64,000 nt of DNA from Pseudomonas segetis (GCF_900188155.1 NZ_FZOG01000002.1:821845-885844); one strand, 5' to 3'; shown: positions 43,408-53,795, numbered from the stretch's first letter. Numbers and translations: made by a program. Notes: generated by a model from the sequence alone, not told the origin.

Positions 43408-44895
43408 ATGCTGCAAACACTGAAAAATACCTGGCTGTTCAATCTACGCGGCGACATTCTCGCCGGGTTGGTGGTGGCGCTGGCGCTGATTCCCGAGGCG
43501 ATTGCCTTCTCGATCATCGCCGGCGTCGACCCCAAGGTCGGCCTGTACGCCTCGTTCTGTATCGCGGTGGTGATTGCTTTTGTCGGCGGTCGTCCAGGCA
43601 TGATTTCCGCGGCCACTGGCGCCATGGCATTGCTCATGGTCACCCTGGTCAAGGATCACGGCCTGCAATACCTGCTGGCAGCCTCCTTGCTCTGTGGCGT
43701 GCTGCAAATCGGAGCGGGGTATCTCAAGCTGGGTTCATTGATGCGTTTTGTCTCGCGCTCGGTGGTGACTGGTTTTGTCAACGCCCTGGCGATCCTGATA
43801 TTCATGGCGCAGTTGCCCGAACTGACAAACGTCACCTGGCATGTATATGCAATGACCGCAGCGGGCTTGGGCATCATCTACCTGTTTCCCTATGTACCGG
43901 TCGTAGGCAAGGTTATTCCTTCCCCGCTGGTGTGCATCTTGTCCTTGACCGCTGTCGCCATTGCCCTGGGCCTGGACATCCGAACCGTGGGTGACATGGG
44001 TGAACTGCCCGACACCCTGCCAATCTTCCTCTGGCCCGATGTGCCGCTGAACTTCGACACCTTGGCGATCATTTTCCCTTACTCGGCCGCCATGGCTGTG
44101 GTGGGCTTGCTGGAGTCGATGATGACCGCAACCATTGTCGACGACCTGACCGATACCAGCAGCGACAAGAACCGCGAATGCAAGGGCCAGGGCGTGGCCA
44201 ATATTGCCTCCAGCCTGCTCGGCGGCATGGCCGGCTGCGCAATGATCGGCCAATCGGTGATTAATGTTAAATCCGGTGGGCGCGGACGTTTGTCGACGTT
44301 GATTGCCGGTGTGGTGCTGCTGATCATGGTGGTGTTCCTCAGCGACTGGGTGAGCAAGATCCCCATGGCTGCCTTGGTTGCGGTGATGATCATGGTTTCC
44401 ATAGGCACCTTTAGCTGGGACTCGATTCGCAATCTCAAGCACTACCCGCTGTCGACCAACATCGTCATGCTGGCCACGGTGACCGTTGTGGTCTTCACCC
44501 ATAACCTCGCCTACGGGGTTCTTGTCGGCGTGCTGCTGGCGGCCATGTTCTTCGCCAACAAGATTGGCCATTTCCTGTACATTGAATCCGAGATGGATGC
44601 AGCCGGCACACACCGTACCTACTCAGTCATCGGCCAGGTATTCTTCTCTTCATCGAGCAAGTTCACCGATGCCTTTGACTTCAAGGAAGCGATCGAGAAG
44701 GTCACCATTGACCTGACCCGCGCTCACTTCTGGGACATCACTGCGGTGGCGGCGCTGGATAAAGTGGTGCTCAAGCTACGCCGCGAGGGCACTGAGGTCA
44801 TGGTGCTAGGCTTGAATGAAGCCAGTGCCACTATTGTCGACCGGTTCGGCGTACACGATAAGCCCGAGGCGGCAGACACCTTGATAGGTCACTGA
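43408..44895 (+). CDS. SulP-family anion permease with STAS domain
   Basis: A 495-residue transporter. It has about 12-14 membrane helices, beginning [38 protein letters not shown] (the SulP signature), with [17 protein letters not shown] in the middle. A C-terminal STAS domain (from about residue 415: [30 protein letters not shown]) follows. Substrates in the family include sulfate, bicarbonate and dicarboxylates. The start at 43408 gives the normal N-terminus; an upstream ATG at 43330 would add 26 atypical residues. It is followed after 29 bp by a universal stress protein gene, a common pairing. Confidence 0.88.
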   Translation: MLQTLKNTWLFNLRGDILAGLVVALALIPEAIAFSIIAGVDPKVGLYASFCIAVVIAFVGGRPGMISAATGAMALLMVTLVKDHGLQYLLAASLLCGVLQIGAGYLKLGSLMRFVSRSVVTGFVNALAILIFMAQLPELTNVTWHVYAMTAAGLGIIYLFPYVPVVGKVIPSPLVCILSLTAVAIALGLDIRTVGDMGELPDTLPIFLWPDVPLNFDTLAIIFPYSAAMAVVGLLESMMTATIVDDLTDTSSDKNRECKGQGVANIASSLLGGMAGCAMIGQSVINVKSGGRGRLSTLIAGVVLLIMVVFLSDWVSKIPMAALVAVMIMVSIGTFSWDSIRNLKHYPLSTNIVMLATVTVVVFTHNLAYGVLVGVLLAAMFFANKIGHFLYIESEMDAAGTHRTYSVIGQVFFSSSSKFTDAFDFKEAIEKVTIDLTRAHFWDITAVAALDKVVLKLRREGTEVMVLGLNEASATIVDRFGVHDKPEAADTLIGH

Positions 44896-44924
44896 GACAC
44901 TTCGTATATCGATAAGGAATGCCC

Positions 44925-45776
44925 ATGCCAGAAGTACTCGCCTGCATTGATGGTTCGACCACCGCCCCTGCTGTTTGTGATTACGCTGTGTGGGCAAGCC
45001 AGCGCCTGCAAACTTCACTGACCCTGTTGCATGTTCTGGACAAGACCCAGTACCCGCAACGCAGTGACCTGAGCGGCATCATCGGTCTTGGCACTCGCGA
45101 GCACTTGCTTGAAGAACTTGCCAGCGTGGATCAGCAACACAGCAAGCGAGCGCTGGAGCAAAGCCAGCAGATGCTCGAGGCGGCGCAACAACGTGCCATT
45201 CAGGCGGGTATTGAGTCGCCACTGACCCGCCAGCGACACGGTAGCCTGGTGGAAAGCCTCGTTGCCCTGGAAGAAAGCATTCGCTTGCTGGTCATCGGCC
45301 GCCACAGCACCACCAACGACAACATCGCAGAGCATGTAGGCAGCCAGCTGGAACCCGTCATTCGCACGTTGCAATGCCCGGCCCTGGTAACGTGCGGAGA
45401 CTTCCTTGCACCGCAGAACTACCTGTTCGCCTATGACGGCAGCTTCACTGCGCGCAAGGCCTTGCAGAGAGTCGCAGACAGCCCGCTGCTGCAAGGGCTG
45501 CACTGCCATTTATTGATGGTTGGCAGCGACCGCGCTGCCTGCCAGGCCCTGCTCGAAGAGGCCGCCGAGGTCATCAGGCCCTCGGCCAGCGAGGTCAGCA
45601 TTGCCTGGCGTGAAGCGGACGTAGAGCCTTCAATTCGTACCTACCAGTTGCAGCAGAAAATCGACCTGCTGGTGATGGGCGCTTATGGCCACTCACGCAT
45701 TCGCCAGTTCCTGCTCGGCAGCACGACCAGCCAGCTGATCGCCTCAAGCCTCTGCCCTCTGTTGATTCTGCGCTGA
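44925..45776 (+). CDS. Universal stress protein, tandem two-domain
   Basis: A 283-residue protein with two UspA domains. The first begins EVLACIDGSTTAPAVCDYAVW. The second begins NYLFAYDGSFTARKALQRV and ends VMGAYGHSRIRQFLLGSTTSQLI, which carries the ATP-binding GxxG-x9-G-S/T pattern. The equivalent loop of the first domain is VIGRHSTTNDNIAEHVGSQ. The start at 44925 is preferred because AAGGA lies at the right distance. It is probably co-transcribed with the SulP gene. Confidence 0.87.
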   Translation: MPEVLACIDGSTTAPAVCDYAVWASQRLQTSLTLLHVLDKTQYPQRSDLSGIIGLGTREHLLEELASVDQQHSKRALEQSQQMLEAAQQRAIQAGIESPLTRQRHGSLVESLVALEESIRLLVIGRHSTTNDNIAEHVGSQLEPVIRTLQCPALVTCGDFLAPQNYLFAYDGSFTARKALQRVADSPLLQGLHCHLLMVGSDRAACQALLEEAAEVIRPSASEVSIAWREADVEPSIRTYQLQQKIDLLVMGAYGHSRIRQFLLGSTTSQLIASSLCPLLILR

Positions 45777-45784
45777 GGACAGGC

Positions 45785-46528
45785 TCAACCACCGTAACGC
45801 AGGGCAAGCCCATGCTGGATGCGCTCGAAGGTGCTGTCGACGCAAACGGCCAGCAAGCCAATCAGCACAGCGCCCTGCAATACATAAGCTGTATTACCGT
45901 TGACCAGGCCGGCAATCACCGGGTTGCCCAGCGTGCTGGCGCCAATGGTCGAGCCAATCGCCGCCGTGGCGATGGTAATGGTTACAGAGGTGCGGATACC
46001 GGCCAGGATCACGGGGCTGGCCAGCGCCAGTTCAACCTGGAGCAATACCTGCAATGGCGACATGCCAATCCCCCGAGCCGCTTCCAGGGTAGAACCCGCA
46101 ACCCCTTGCAACCCCGCCAGGGTATTGCGCAACACCGGCAACAAGCCATAAAGCATCAGCGCGAAAATAGTCGGCAGGTCACCAAAACCAAGTAACGGCA
46201 CTGACAACGCCAGCACGGCAACCGGCGGAAAGGTTTGGCCAATGGATGCGACCTGGCTGACCAGGGGTAAAAAGTCCCGTCCCCAGCTGCGCGTAACAAC
46301 TACCCCGGCCAGAACCCCGATAATGATCGCCAGGCATGCGGCCACGGCAACAACCAGCAAGTGGTTGAGGAGCAATTGAGCGAAGCTTTCACGGTGATAA
46401 ATCACCTCGGCCGCGTCGGGCGTCAACTGGCGGAACAGGAACTCGAACTGGCCCATGCAAAATACGGCGAGTAACAGTAATGCCAACCAGAAAAGCGGCC
46501 CCCGCCAATACTTGATGATGGCGATCAT
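45785..46528 (-). CDS. yehW: ABC transporter permease, YehW-like (osmoprotectant)
   Basis: A 247-residue inner-membrane permease with six helices. The EAA loop is AARGIGMSPLQVLLQVELALASPVILAGIRTS, as in OpuB/OpuC-type permeases. It is the last gene of a four-gene set (binding protein, permease, ATPase, permease) in the same order as E. coli yehZYXW. The start overlaps the ATPase stop by 4 nt. The substrate is probably glycine betaine or a related solute; YehZYXW in E. coli has low affinity for betaine. Confidence 0.85.
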   Translation of the reverse strand: MIAIIKYWRGPLFWLALLLLAVFCMGQFEFLFRQLTPDAAEVIYHRESFAQLLLNHLLVVAVAACLAIIIGVLAGVVVTRSWGRDFLPLVSQVASIGQTFPPVAVLALSVPLLGFGDLPTIFALMLYGLLPVLRNTLAGLQGVAGSTLEAARGIGMSPLQVLLQVELALASPVILAGIRTSVTITIATAAIGSTIGASTLGNPVIAGLVNGNTAYVLQGAVLIGLLAVCVDSTFERIQHGLALRYGG

Positions 46529-47481
46529 GAGCTTTTGCTTTGCAGCAATGCACTGATCGGCAAAATGCCCAGCGGCACCTGTGCCTGATCACGCACACAC
46601 AACAGATCGGCGCGCTGCCACAGCATCAGCGACAGGGCCTGGCGCAAGCTGCTGCCGGCTTCAATGGACAGGCTTGGCAGGCCTGCTGCGCCAAGGGGCA
46701 GCATAAAGTCCTCGACCCGTTCCAGGCTGGCACGCTTGAGACCGCGTTCACCTTGGCCAAGCAGGTCCTCGACAAAGCTGTTGACCGGATTGTTCAGCAG
46801 GTTTTCCGGCGTGTCGTGCTGGACAATTCGGCCTTTGTCCATCACCACGATCCGCGTTGCCAGGCGCAAGGCCTCGTCAATGTCGTGGGTGACAAAGACT
46901 ATGGTCTTGTGGATATGCGACTGGATTCTCAGCAGCTCGTTTTGCAAGGCCTCACGGGTGATGGGATCGAGCGCGCCGAAGGGCTCGTCCATCAACAGGA
47001 TATCCGGGTCGGCCGCCAACGCGCGAGCAACACCCACACGCTGGGCCTGGCCACCGGAAAGCTGGCTGGGAAACTTATGCACAAAGGTTGCGTAGGGCAG
47101 CGAAAGCAACTCAAGCAGCTCTCGAACCCGCGCATCAATCCTGTCAGCCGGCCAACCCAGCAATCGTGGAACAACTCCGATATTGCGCTCCACCGTCCAG
47201 TGAGGGAACAAGCCTGTGCTTTGGATCGCGTAGCCCATGCGCCGGCGCAGCAGCTTGCTGTCGAGGCTGGCAACATCCTCACCATCGACCCATATCTCGC
47301 CGCTGGAGCAGTCGATCAACTTGTTGAGCAAGCGCAAGGTAGTTGATTTGCCGCAGCCGGAAGTGCCGATAAAAACGCAGATTTCACCTTTTTCAATACG
47401 CAGCGACAGTTTGTCGACCGCAGTAATATCGCCAAACTGGCGGCTGACATTGCGTAACTCGATCATGGCAGCATCACTCAT
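46525..47481 (-). CDS. yehX: ABC transporter ATP-binding protein, YehX-like
   Basis: A 318-residue ATPase: Walker A GTSGCGKST, Q-loop MGYAIQSTGLFPHW, signature LSGGQAQRVGVA, Walker B ILLMDEPFGALDP, His loop FVTHDIDEA. The C-terminal part resembles a single CBS-like regulatory region (LLCVRDQAQVPLGILPISALLQ). The start at 47481 has GGGAG 7 nt upstream, and an earlier start is less likely. It overlaps both neighbouring permease genes by 4 nt. Confidence 0.92.
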   Translation of the reverse strand: MSDAAMIELRNVSRQFGDITAVDKLSLRIEKGEICVFIGTSGCGKSTTLRLLNKLIDCSSGEIWVDGEDVASLDSKLLRRRMGYAIQSTGLFPHWTVERNIGVVPRLLGWPADRIDARVRELLELLSLPYATFVHKFPSQLSGGQAQRVGVARALAADPDILLMDEPFGALDPITREALQNELLRIQSHIHKTIVFVTHDIDEALRLATRIVVMDKGRIVQHDTPENLLNNPVNSFVEDLLGQGERGLKRASLERVEDFMLPLGAAGLPSLSIEAGSSLRQALSLMLWQRADLLCVRDQAQVPLGILPISALLQSKSS

Positions 47482-48638
47482 CTTTGCACTCCCGCCCTGG
47501 CCCATGACGCCAGGCTACTGAACAAGGCATCCGCCAGCAGCGCCAGGACAATGGTCGGCAAAGCGCCGAGCAATACCAGATCCATCGCGCCCTGCCCCAG
47601 CCCCTGGAAAATAAAGCTGCCAAAGCCACTGGCCCCGATCAGCGCCGCGACCGCGGTGAGACCAATCGCCTGGATAGTGGTAATGCGAACCCCCTCGATA
47701 ATCACCGGCAATGCCAGCGGCAGTTGCACCTGGGTGAAGACCTGCCAACCGCTCATGCCCATGCCGCGCGCCGACTCGATCACATCGGCGGCAACGCCTT
47801 GCAAGGCCACACAGGTATTACGCACCACAGGTAGCAGGCTGTAGGCAATCAAGGCCAGCAACGCCGGGGCCCAGCCGATACCGCGCACATTGAGCTGCTG
47901 CAGCAGGGGCGAATGCGCGGACAAATAGCTCAGTGGCGCGATAAGCAAGCCAAACAAGGCCAGGCTCGGGATGGTTTGAAAAAAATTGAGCAGGGCAAAT
48001 ACCGGACGCTGCAAAGGCTGAACGCGCAGGATCAGCCAGGCCACCAGCAAGCCAATCAACAAACTCGCCAGCAATGCGCCGCCTACCAGGCTCAGGTGCC
48101 CGTAAAGCAATTGCCAGAAGGTCGAGCTGCGGCTGCTGTACTCACGCAGCAAGGCCAGAGGTGCCAAGGCGCCCGTGCCAATCAACAGCCAGCTGACACC
48201 GAACAACAGCACCAGGATCAACTTGACCCAGTGCCGCCCAGCGACAACGCGCTGCTGCAACTCAACCAGCAACAGCGCACCAATGAACAACAGGCTCCAG
48301 CAGCTGGCCGCCAAGCCCACCCGCGCGTATGGCTGCTCGGCACTGATGTGCTGCTGGATAAACCAGGCGAGCGCCACCGGAAGCTGGATCAGCAAGGCGC
48401 CACTAAGGCCCAGCATCAGCCCATAGCGCCTGCCTGTCGGCCGCAGGGCCAGGCCCGCCAAGCCGAGCAAGCCGACCACAATCCCTGTCATCCAGGGCCA
48501 ACCCAGACCGGCCAGCAAGCCCAGCCCCTGCCCCGGGACAATTCGATTGGCCTGTACACTGGCAAAGTCGCCCAGGCAGACGATCAACAGCGCCAGCAAC
48601 GCCAGGGTCAGGACAACGCGATTGGGCTCACTTGTCAT
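47478..48638 (-). CDS. yehY: ABC transporter permease, YehY-like
   Basis: A 386-residue permease with an extended N-terminal half (several additional helices, such as LLAGLGWPWMTGIVVGLLGLAGLAL) before the core. The EAA loop is SARGMGMSGWQVFTQVQLPLALPVIIEGVRIT. The extra N-terminal domain is typical of YehY. The ATG at 48638 overlaps the stop of the binding protein gene (TGATG), showing translational coupling. Confidence 0.86.
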   Translation of the reverse strand: MTSEPNRVVLTLALLALLIVCLGDFASVQANRIVPGQGLGLLAGLGWPWMTGIVVGLLGLAGLALRPTGRRYGLMLGLSGALLIQLPVALAWFIQQHISAEQPYARVGLAASCWSLLFIGALLLVELQQRVVAGRHWVKLILVLLFGVSWLLIGTGALAPLALLREYSSRSSTFWQLLYGHLSLVGGALLASLLIGLLVAWLILRVQPLQRPVFALLNFFQTIPSLALFGLLIAPLSYLSAHSPLLQQLNVRGIGWAPALLALIAYSLLPVVRNTCVALQGVAADVIESARGMGMSGWQVFTQVQLPLALPVIIEGVRITTIQAIGLTAVAALIGASGFGSFIFQGLGQGAMDLVLLGALPTIVLALLADALFSSLASWARAGVQR

Positions 48639-49561
48639 CAATCAGCGAGGCCATCCAGGAAGTTACGCGCCACCGCTTGTGGATCTGCCCCATTGACCGC
48701 CACATCGGCGTTGAGCTTTTGCAGGACTTTTTCATCCAGCGCCGCGAATACAGGCGCCAGCAGGGTTTCAATCTGCGGATAATCCTTGAGCACATCGGCA
48801 CGCACCAAAGGCGCAGGCTGATACACCGGTTGCACACCTTTGCTGTCGGTCAATGCAACCAGATCAAGCGCACTCAAGCCGCCGTCAGTGCCGTAGCTCA
48901 TGGCGGCATTTACACCGTTGGTTTGCAGCGCGGCGGCCCGTAAGGTGGCGGCAGTATTGCCTCCTGAAAGCACCACGAGCTGATCGGCCTTGAGACTAAA
49001 ACCATAGGCTTTCTGGAAGGCTGGCAAGGCGGTTGGCGAGTCGACAAACTCGGCACTGGCGGCGAACTTGAAGTCTCCGCCCTGCTTCAGGTACTTGGCC
49101 AGGTCATCGAGTGTCACCAGGTTATGTTCGCGGGCCAGGTCACCGCGCACGCTCATCGCCCAGGTGTTATTGGCATTGGCTGGCGGCAACCAAACCAGCT
49201 GGTTGGCAGCCAGGTCAAGCTCCTTGACCGTGTTGTAGGCTTTGCTCGGGTCCTTCCAGACATCACTGTCTGCACGATTGAAGAAGAAGGCGCCATTGCC
49301 GGTGTATTCGGGGTAGATATCAATTTCGCCGGCGATAAGCGCCTTGCGCACTATGCTGGTGGCACCAAGCTGCAGACGCAGGCTAACCGGCACGCCGCCG
49401 CGTTCGAGGGTTTGTGCGATCAACTGCCCAAGGACTGCGCCCTCGGTATCGATCTTCGACGAAACAACCACAGGTTTTGCTGCATATGCCGCCGGGACGC
49501 TGAGTACCGAAAACATCAACAGACAATGAAAAAACTGCTTGAAACGCGAAGATAACGACAT
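48638..49561 (-). CDS. yehZ: Osmoprotectant-binding periplasmic protein, YehZ/OsmF-like
   Basis: A 307-residue solute-binding protein with a signal peptide (LLMFSVLSVPAAYAA). The OpuAC-type fold is seen in VVVSSKIDTEGAVLGQLIAQ, ALIAGEIDIYPEYTGNGAFF and VVLSGGNTAATLRAAALQ; the Tyr/Glu in IYPEYTG belong to the ligand-box region of this subfamily. It is the first gene of the importer operon. Promoter elements in the 195 bp upstream were not resolved. Osmotic or stationary-phase control is plausible by analogy with E. coli. Confidence 0.87.
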   Translation of the reverse strand: MSLSSRFKQFFHCLLMFSVLSVPAAYAAKPVVVSSKIDTEGAVLGQLIAQTLERGGVPVSLRLQLGATSIVRKALIAGEIDIYPEYTGNGAFFFNRADSDVWKDPSKAYNTVKELDLAANQLVWLPPANANNTWAMSVRGDLAREHNLVTLDDLAKYLKQGGDFKFAASAEFVDSPTALPAFQKAYGFSLKADQLVVLSGGNTAATLRAAALQTNGVNAAMSYGTDGGLSALDLVALTDSKGVQPVYQPAPLVRADVLKDYPQIETLLAPVFAALDEKVLQKLNADVAVNGADPQAVARNFLDGLAD

Positions 49562-49756
49562 CTTATGCCCCTGATCCTGGTCAGTTCGACGCCTTTATTC
49601 GAGCGCCCAAAATGATGCCAAACGCAATGACTGGGCCGCCATTTATCCCGGTCCAGTCATCTCTGACATCCATGTGATGGCATAAGAGTAAAGCAGTGCG
49701 CTCGCCAGCGCCAAGTAAAGGCCGGTCAGAAGACGCAATCGGCAGGTGCGACCTGC

Positions 49757-50641
49757 TCAGGATTGGGGCGCGACCAGCCGCCCGTATACCCGGCCGCCAA
49801 ATACATTGATCAGCAATCCGGCCATCACCAGCAGCGCACCCAGCATTTGCAGCTGGCTCAACTGTTCATTGAGCAGCAACGCCGATGAGCTCAAGCCGAT
49901 AACCGGCACCAGCATCGAGAAGGGCGCGATCTGGCTGGCCGGATAACGGGACATCAAGCGGCTCCACAAGCCGTAGCCAAGGATGGTTGCGATAAACGCC
50001 AGGTAGACAATGGCCATGATCGACGACAGGCTGATATTGCGCAGCGATGTCTCGATTTGCGCCGGGCCCTCAAATAGTAGCGACATCGCCAGAAATGGCA
50101 GCGGCGGAACCAGGCTGCCCCATACAACCAGGCTGACGAGGTTTATCTGGCCAACCTTCTTGGTGATGATGTTGCCCATGGCCCACATAACCGCGGCGCA
50201 AATCGTCAGCCCGAACCCGGCCAAGGTCATACCCGCGCCACTTTGCATGCCAATCAGCAACAAACCTGCTGCCGCCACCACCAACCCCATGATATTGCTG
50301 GTCCGCACCCGCTCGCCAAGCACCAGGGCGGCGAACATCAGGGTGAAGAATGCCTGGGACTGCAAGATCAGGGAGGCGAGCCCCGCCGGCATACCGACCG
50401 ACATGGCAGAAAACAGGAAGGCGAACTGACCGAACGAAATCGTCATGCCGTAGGCAATCAACCAGCGCAGCGGCAAGTTGGGCCGCTTGATAAAGAATAT
50501 CGCCGGAATGGCCGCCAAGGTGAAACGCAAGGCGCCGAGCAGCATCGGTGGCACACCATGCAAGCCGACCTTGATCACCACAAAGTTGAGCCCCCAGACC
50601 AGGATCACCAACAGGGCAAAAAACACGTCTTTGGGCGTCAT
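49757..50641 (-). CDS. eamA: EamA-type O-acetylserine/cysteine exporter
   Basis: A 294-residue DMT transporter with ten helices in two EamA domains. The start (FALLVILVWGLNFVVIKVGL), LIAYGMTISFGQFAFLFSAM and the C-terminal LGALLVMAGLLINVFGGR follow E. coli EamA closely. EamA exports cysteine pathway intermediates. GGAG lies 7 nt before the ATG at 50641. It stands as a single gene between the ABC importer and pbpC. Another substrate cannot be excluded because the family is broad. Confidence 0.8.
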   Translation of the reverse strand: MTPKDVFFALLVILVWGLNFVVIKVGLHGVPPMLLGALRFTLAAIPAIFFIKRPNLPLRWLIAYGMTISFGQFAFLFSAMSVGMPAGLASLILQSQAFFTLMFAALVLGERVRTSNIMGLVVAAAGLLLIGMQSGAGMTLAGFGLTICAAVMWAMGNIITKKVGQINLVSLVVWGSLVPPLPFLAMSLLFEGPAQIETSLRNISLSSIMAIVYLAFIATILGYGLWSRLMSRYPASQIAPFSMLVPVIGLSSSALLLNEQLSQLQMLGALLVMAGLLINVFGGRVYGRLVAPQS

Positions 50642-50754
50642 CGGCGTACTCCGGGCTCGCGCTTGCAAAGCCTCTATCTAAACACTGCCGAGAGCAACAA
50701 GAGCAGTACAGTCAGGGAAAATTCAGGCTGTACAGTGCACTGTATCCTCCAGCC

Positions 50755-53118
50755 CTAGGGTAAAACACTGAAGTGCAGCAACGCCGTCTGCCCGCTCTCA
50801 TCCAGCACGCTCAACTGGAACTCGCCGGTACGCTTGAAAACATGGACAAAGCGCTCATCGGCTGCGGTTTCAGCAACCTGCCTGCCCTCCAGAAACCACC
50901 AGCGCCGACCGTTGCCGCCCAACGCAGTCAGCTCAATACGCAACGCCCGGTCACTGGTTGCCGGCTGGCGCAAACGATCGCCATCACGCACGCCCACAAT
51001 CGAAAGTGGCGCTGTGTTAGGTGCGGCCTGTGGCGCACATGTCTCGTCCGGCGCGGGCAAGCGTGCGGCTCGACGCTCCCGGCGCGGCAGCCAGGGTTCA
51101 AGCGGTGCGGGCCACAGGGCCACATCACGCGCGGTGGCACCGGGGCAACTGGCGTCGACACGCAACTGCTGCGAATTCAGCCATACGCGCTCAAGCAGGC
51201 CAAGGCCCAGTGGCTGGTCTTGGGCTTGCAGGGTGGGCGGCGTGGTGCCGTCCAAGGTCCAGGCAAACCGCTGGCGCCTGCAATTATCGCTTTTGCTGTC
51301 GAGTGGCTGCCCCAGCGGCCAGCAAATCGCCGCGACGCCAACGCTGGCAGGTTGCCGATCACGTGGCAGGGCAATACCGCGCTGGCTGTCGCGATTGACC
51401 AGCAGGTCATGCACCTGCAGCAACAGCGGCGCCGCAGATGCCAATCCAAACTGACCCGCCACGGGCGTACCGTCGGGGCGGCCAATCCATACCCCGATCA
51501 CATAGCGCGGCGCCACGCCTATTGCCCAGGCATCGCGAAAACCGTAGCTGGTGCCTGTTTTCCACGCCAGGGTTGGCCGTTGCACCAGCTCTGCATGGGG
51601 GTCGGTACTGGGCCGCGCCTGACCGCTGAGTATTTTCCGAATGATCCAGGCGGCCCCTGGTGACAACAGGCGCCGCTCATACAAAGGTGCTTGAGGCTGG
51701 TAACGCAGCCGCGCGACTTTTCCACCACGGGCAAAAGCACTGTAGCCACTGACCAGCTCTTCAAGCCGACTGCCCGCACCGCCCAAAATCAACGACAGGT
51801 TAGGCTCGGCCAATGGCGGCAATGCCAGGGGCACGCCCGCGCTGCGCAGTTCTCCGGCAAAGCGTTTAGGCCCGTAGGCTTCAAGCAGCTGTACTGCTGG
51901 CAGATTCAGCGACAGCGCCAGGGCTGAACTGGCCGACACTGGGCCACTGAAGTTAGCGGCGAAATTACCCGGCCGGTAATCACCGTAGCGACGCGGTACA
52001 TCTTGCAACAACGACTCAGAGTGGATCAGCCCCGCATCCAGGGCCATGCCATACAAAAAGGGCTTAAGCGTAGAGCCCGGTGAACGCGTTGCCCTGACCA
52101 TGTCCACATGGCCAAAACGCTGGCTGTCCGCCAGGTCGACCGAGCCAAGATAGGCGCGCACCGCCATGTTTGGCAGCTCGGCCACCAGTATCGCCGCCGA
52201 TGTATGTGCGGGTAACCGGGCCTTCCAACCCACCAGCAGGTCTTCAAGGCGGCGCTGGAGGGCCGCATCGATAGTGGTGTGAATCAACGGTGGGCTGCCC
52301 GGCGTATTCAAGCGGCGGGCCAACAGCGGCGCCAGCCGAGGTGCTTGTCTGGGCGCCAGCAATACCGGCTCCTCGAGCGCGTCATTAACCGCCGATTGCG
52401 GCCATACATCGAAGGCAGCAAGACGCTGCAGGACTTTGTCTCGCGCGGCTTGCGCCCGCTGCGGATGGCGATCAGGCCGAAGGCGACTCGGCGCCTGGGG
52501 CAGCACCGCGAGCAACGCGGCTTCAGCACGGGTCAACTGGCTGGGAGGCTTCCCCAGGTATGCCCAGCTCGCTGCTGCAACCCCCTGCAAGGTGCCGCCA
52601 AAAGGCGCACGATTGAGGTACAGCGTGAGGATCTGCGCCTTCGACAAATGCCACTCAAGCTGCACCGTGCGCCAGACTTGCTTGAGCTTGCCCGCCAGGC
52701 TGCGCGAGTGCGGATCAAGCAACCGAGCCACTTGCATCGACAAGGTACTGCCGCCTGAAACCACCCGCCCACCGCTAAGATTCTGCCAACCCGCACGCAG
52801 CACCGCCAGCGGGTTGATGCCCGGGTGCTGGTAGAACCAACGATCTTCATAGGTCAGCAGCGCTTGCAGGTAATAGGGCGAAACCTGGTCGATGGTGACA
52901 GGGTAGCGCCATACACCTTCGGCATCTGCGAAACGCCACAGCGGCGTGCCATCCTCGGCCAACACCACCCGCGCCTGGTCATCACCGGGCATCGGCAAGG
53001 GAAACACCCTGTCGAGTATCAATAAACCGGCGACAAGCACCACTGGCATCACAACCAGCAGCCGCCAACGCATGGGCAGCCGCCAACGCCTGGCGAGCAT
53101 TGGCGCGGTCAAAGCCAT
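50755..53118 (-). CDS. pbpC: Penicillin-binding protein 1C
   Basis: A bifunctional class A PBP (about 787 residues from the proposed start) with one N-terminal membrane helix (LLVVMPVVLVAGLLIL). The GT51 glycosyltransferase has TYEDRWFYQHPGINPLAVLRA and GGSTLSMQVARLL. The transpeptidase has SxxK (GSTLKPFLYG, near residue 348), SxN (SLN in ALALSLNLPA) and KTGT (LAWKTGTSYGFRDAW). The C-terminal PBP1C-specific domain ends in a beta-rich tail. The start codon is uncertain; several Mets occur upstream and downstream of 53118. It is typically paired with the alpha-2-macroglobulin gene that follows at 53.8 kb. Confidence 0.93.
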   Translation of the reverse strand: MALTAPMLARRWRLPMRWRLLVVMPVVLVAGLLILDRVFPLPMPGDDQARVVLAEDGTPLWRFADAEGVWRYPVTIDQVSPYYLQALLTYEDRWFYQHPGINPLAVLRAGWQNLSGGRVVSGGSTLSMQVARLLDPHSRSLAGKLKQVWRTVQLEWHLSKAQILTLYLNRAPFGGTLQGVAAASWAYLGKPPSQLTRAEAALLAVLPQAPSRLRPDRHPQRAQAARDKVLQRLAAFDVWPQSAVNDALEEPVLLAPRQAPRLAPLLARRLNTPGSPPLIHTTIDAALQRRLEDLLVGWKARLPAHTSAAILVAELPNMAVRAYLGSVDLADSQRFGHVDMVRATRSPGSTLKPFLYGMALDAGLIHSESLLQDVPRRYGDYRPGNFAANFSGPVSASSALALSLNLPAVQLLEAYGPKRFAGELRSAGVPLALPPLAEPNLSLILGGAGSRLEELVSGYSAFARGGKVARLRYQPQAPLYERRLLSPGAAWIIRKILSGQARPSTDPHAELVQRPTLAWKTGTSYGFRDAWAIGVAPRYVIGVWIGRPDGTPVAGQFGLASAAPLLLQVHDLLVNRDSQRGIALPRDRQPASVGVAAICWPLGQPLDSKSDNCRRQRFAWTLDGTTPPTLQAQDQPLGLGLLERVWLNSQQLRVDASCPGATARDVALWPAPLEPWLPRRERRAARLPAPDETCAPQAAPNTAPLSIVGVRDGDRLRQPATSDRALRIELTALGGNGRRWWFLEGRQVAETAADERFVHVFKRTGEFQLSVLDESGQTALLHFSVLP

Positions 53119-53285
53119 CCCCTGTACAGCGAATATTTCACGGCGCAAGGGGAACCCGGCACTGCTCTTTGCAGACCAATACGCCAGCAGCAAAGGCGAA
53201 TGAATGGCACACTGGCGGTTATTGTGAGCAAGGCAGGCTGCTCAGGCTCGGGTATGATGAGCCCGGAATTGAAGGGAATAACACG

Positions 53286-53579
53286 ATGCAGGTAGCAGGT
53301 TTTTTTGAGTCACTCGGCCAGGCATTTGGCGCCGTGGTCAAGTTTATAGTCGATGCCCTCAGCGGCTTTTTCAACGCATTTGGTGGTGCCATTGGAGGCT
53401 TTATCAATGGCATGTCGAAAACCCTTGGCATTACCCCGTCCATCCTCAGTGTTCTGGTCCTGATCATTGGTTTGCTAATGCTCTACAAAGCGGTTCGCGC
53501 CTTTATGCGGGCTGGCATTATCGCAGGTTTGATCTGGGCTTTCCTGGGCCTGTGGCTGCTGAGCGGCTTGATTACCTGA
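53286..53579 (+). CDS. Small hypothetical membrane protein
   Basis: A 97-residue protein with an amphipathic Gly/Phe-rich N-terminal half (FESLGQAFGAVVKFIVDALS) and two hydrophobic helices (SILSVLVLIIGLLMLYKAV and GIIAGLIWAFLGLWLLSGL). No family recognised. It lies between pbpC and the alpha-2-macroglobulin gene but on the opposite strand. The ATG at 53286 is chosen because the longer open frame begins in the pbpC 5' region. Confidence 0.6.
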   Translation: MQVAGFFESLGQAFGAVVKFIVDALSGFFNAFGGAIGGFINGMSKTLGITPSILSVLVLIIGLLMLYKAVRAFMRAGIIAGLIWAFLGLWLLSGLIT

Positions 53580-53661
53580 GCACCGCTGAGCAACTACTGC
53601 ACCAGCCATATCCTGTCGAAAAGCCGCTCAAATCCTTTAGGCTGAACGCACTTTAGTACGC

Positions 53662-53721
53662 CAGTCGTTGCTGTGGCAGCCGTTGCTGCGGCAGTCGTTC
53701 GTGCGACGGTCGTTGCCGTTG
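53662..53721 (+). repeat. Imperfect 15-bp tandem repeat
   Basis: Four decayed units related to CAGTCGTTGCTGTGG (CAGCCGTTGCTGCGG, CAGTCGTTCGTGCGA, CGGTCGTTGCCGTTG) lie in the gap after the small membrane protein gene and before the alpha-2-macroglobulin gene (convergent). Confidence 0.6.
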
Positions 53722-53795
53722 TTGCGCCCCGAAGGGACGAGCCCTCAACGCGCTGTGTTGCAGCCCGCAGCAGCTAGCCACGGGCTGCCAGTCGA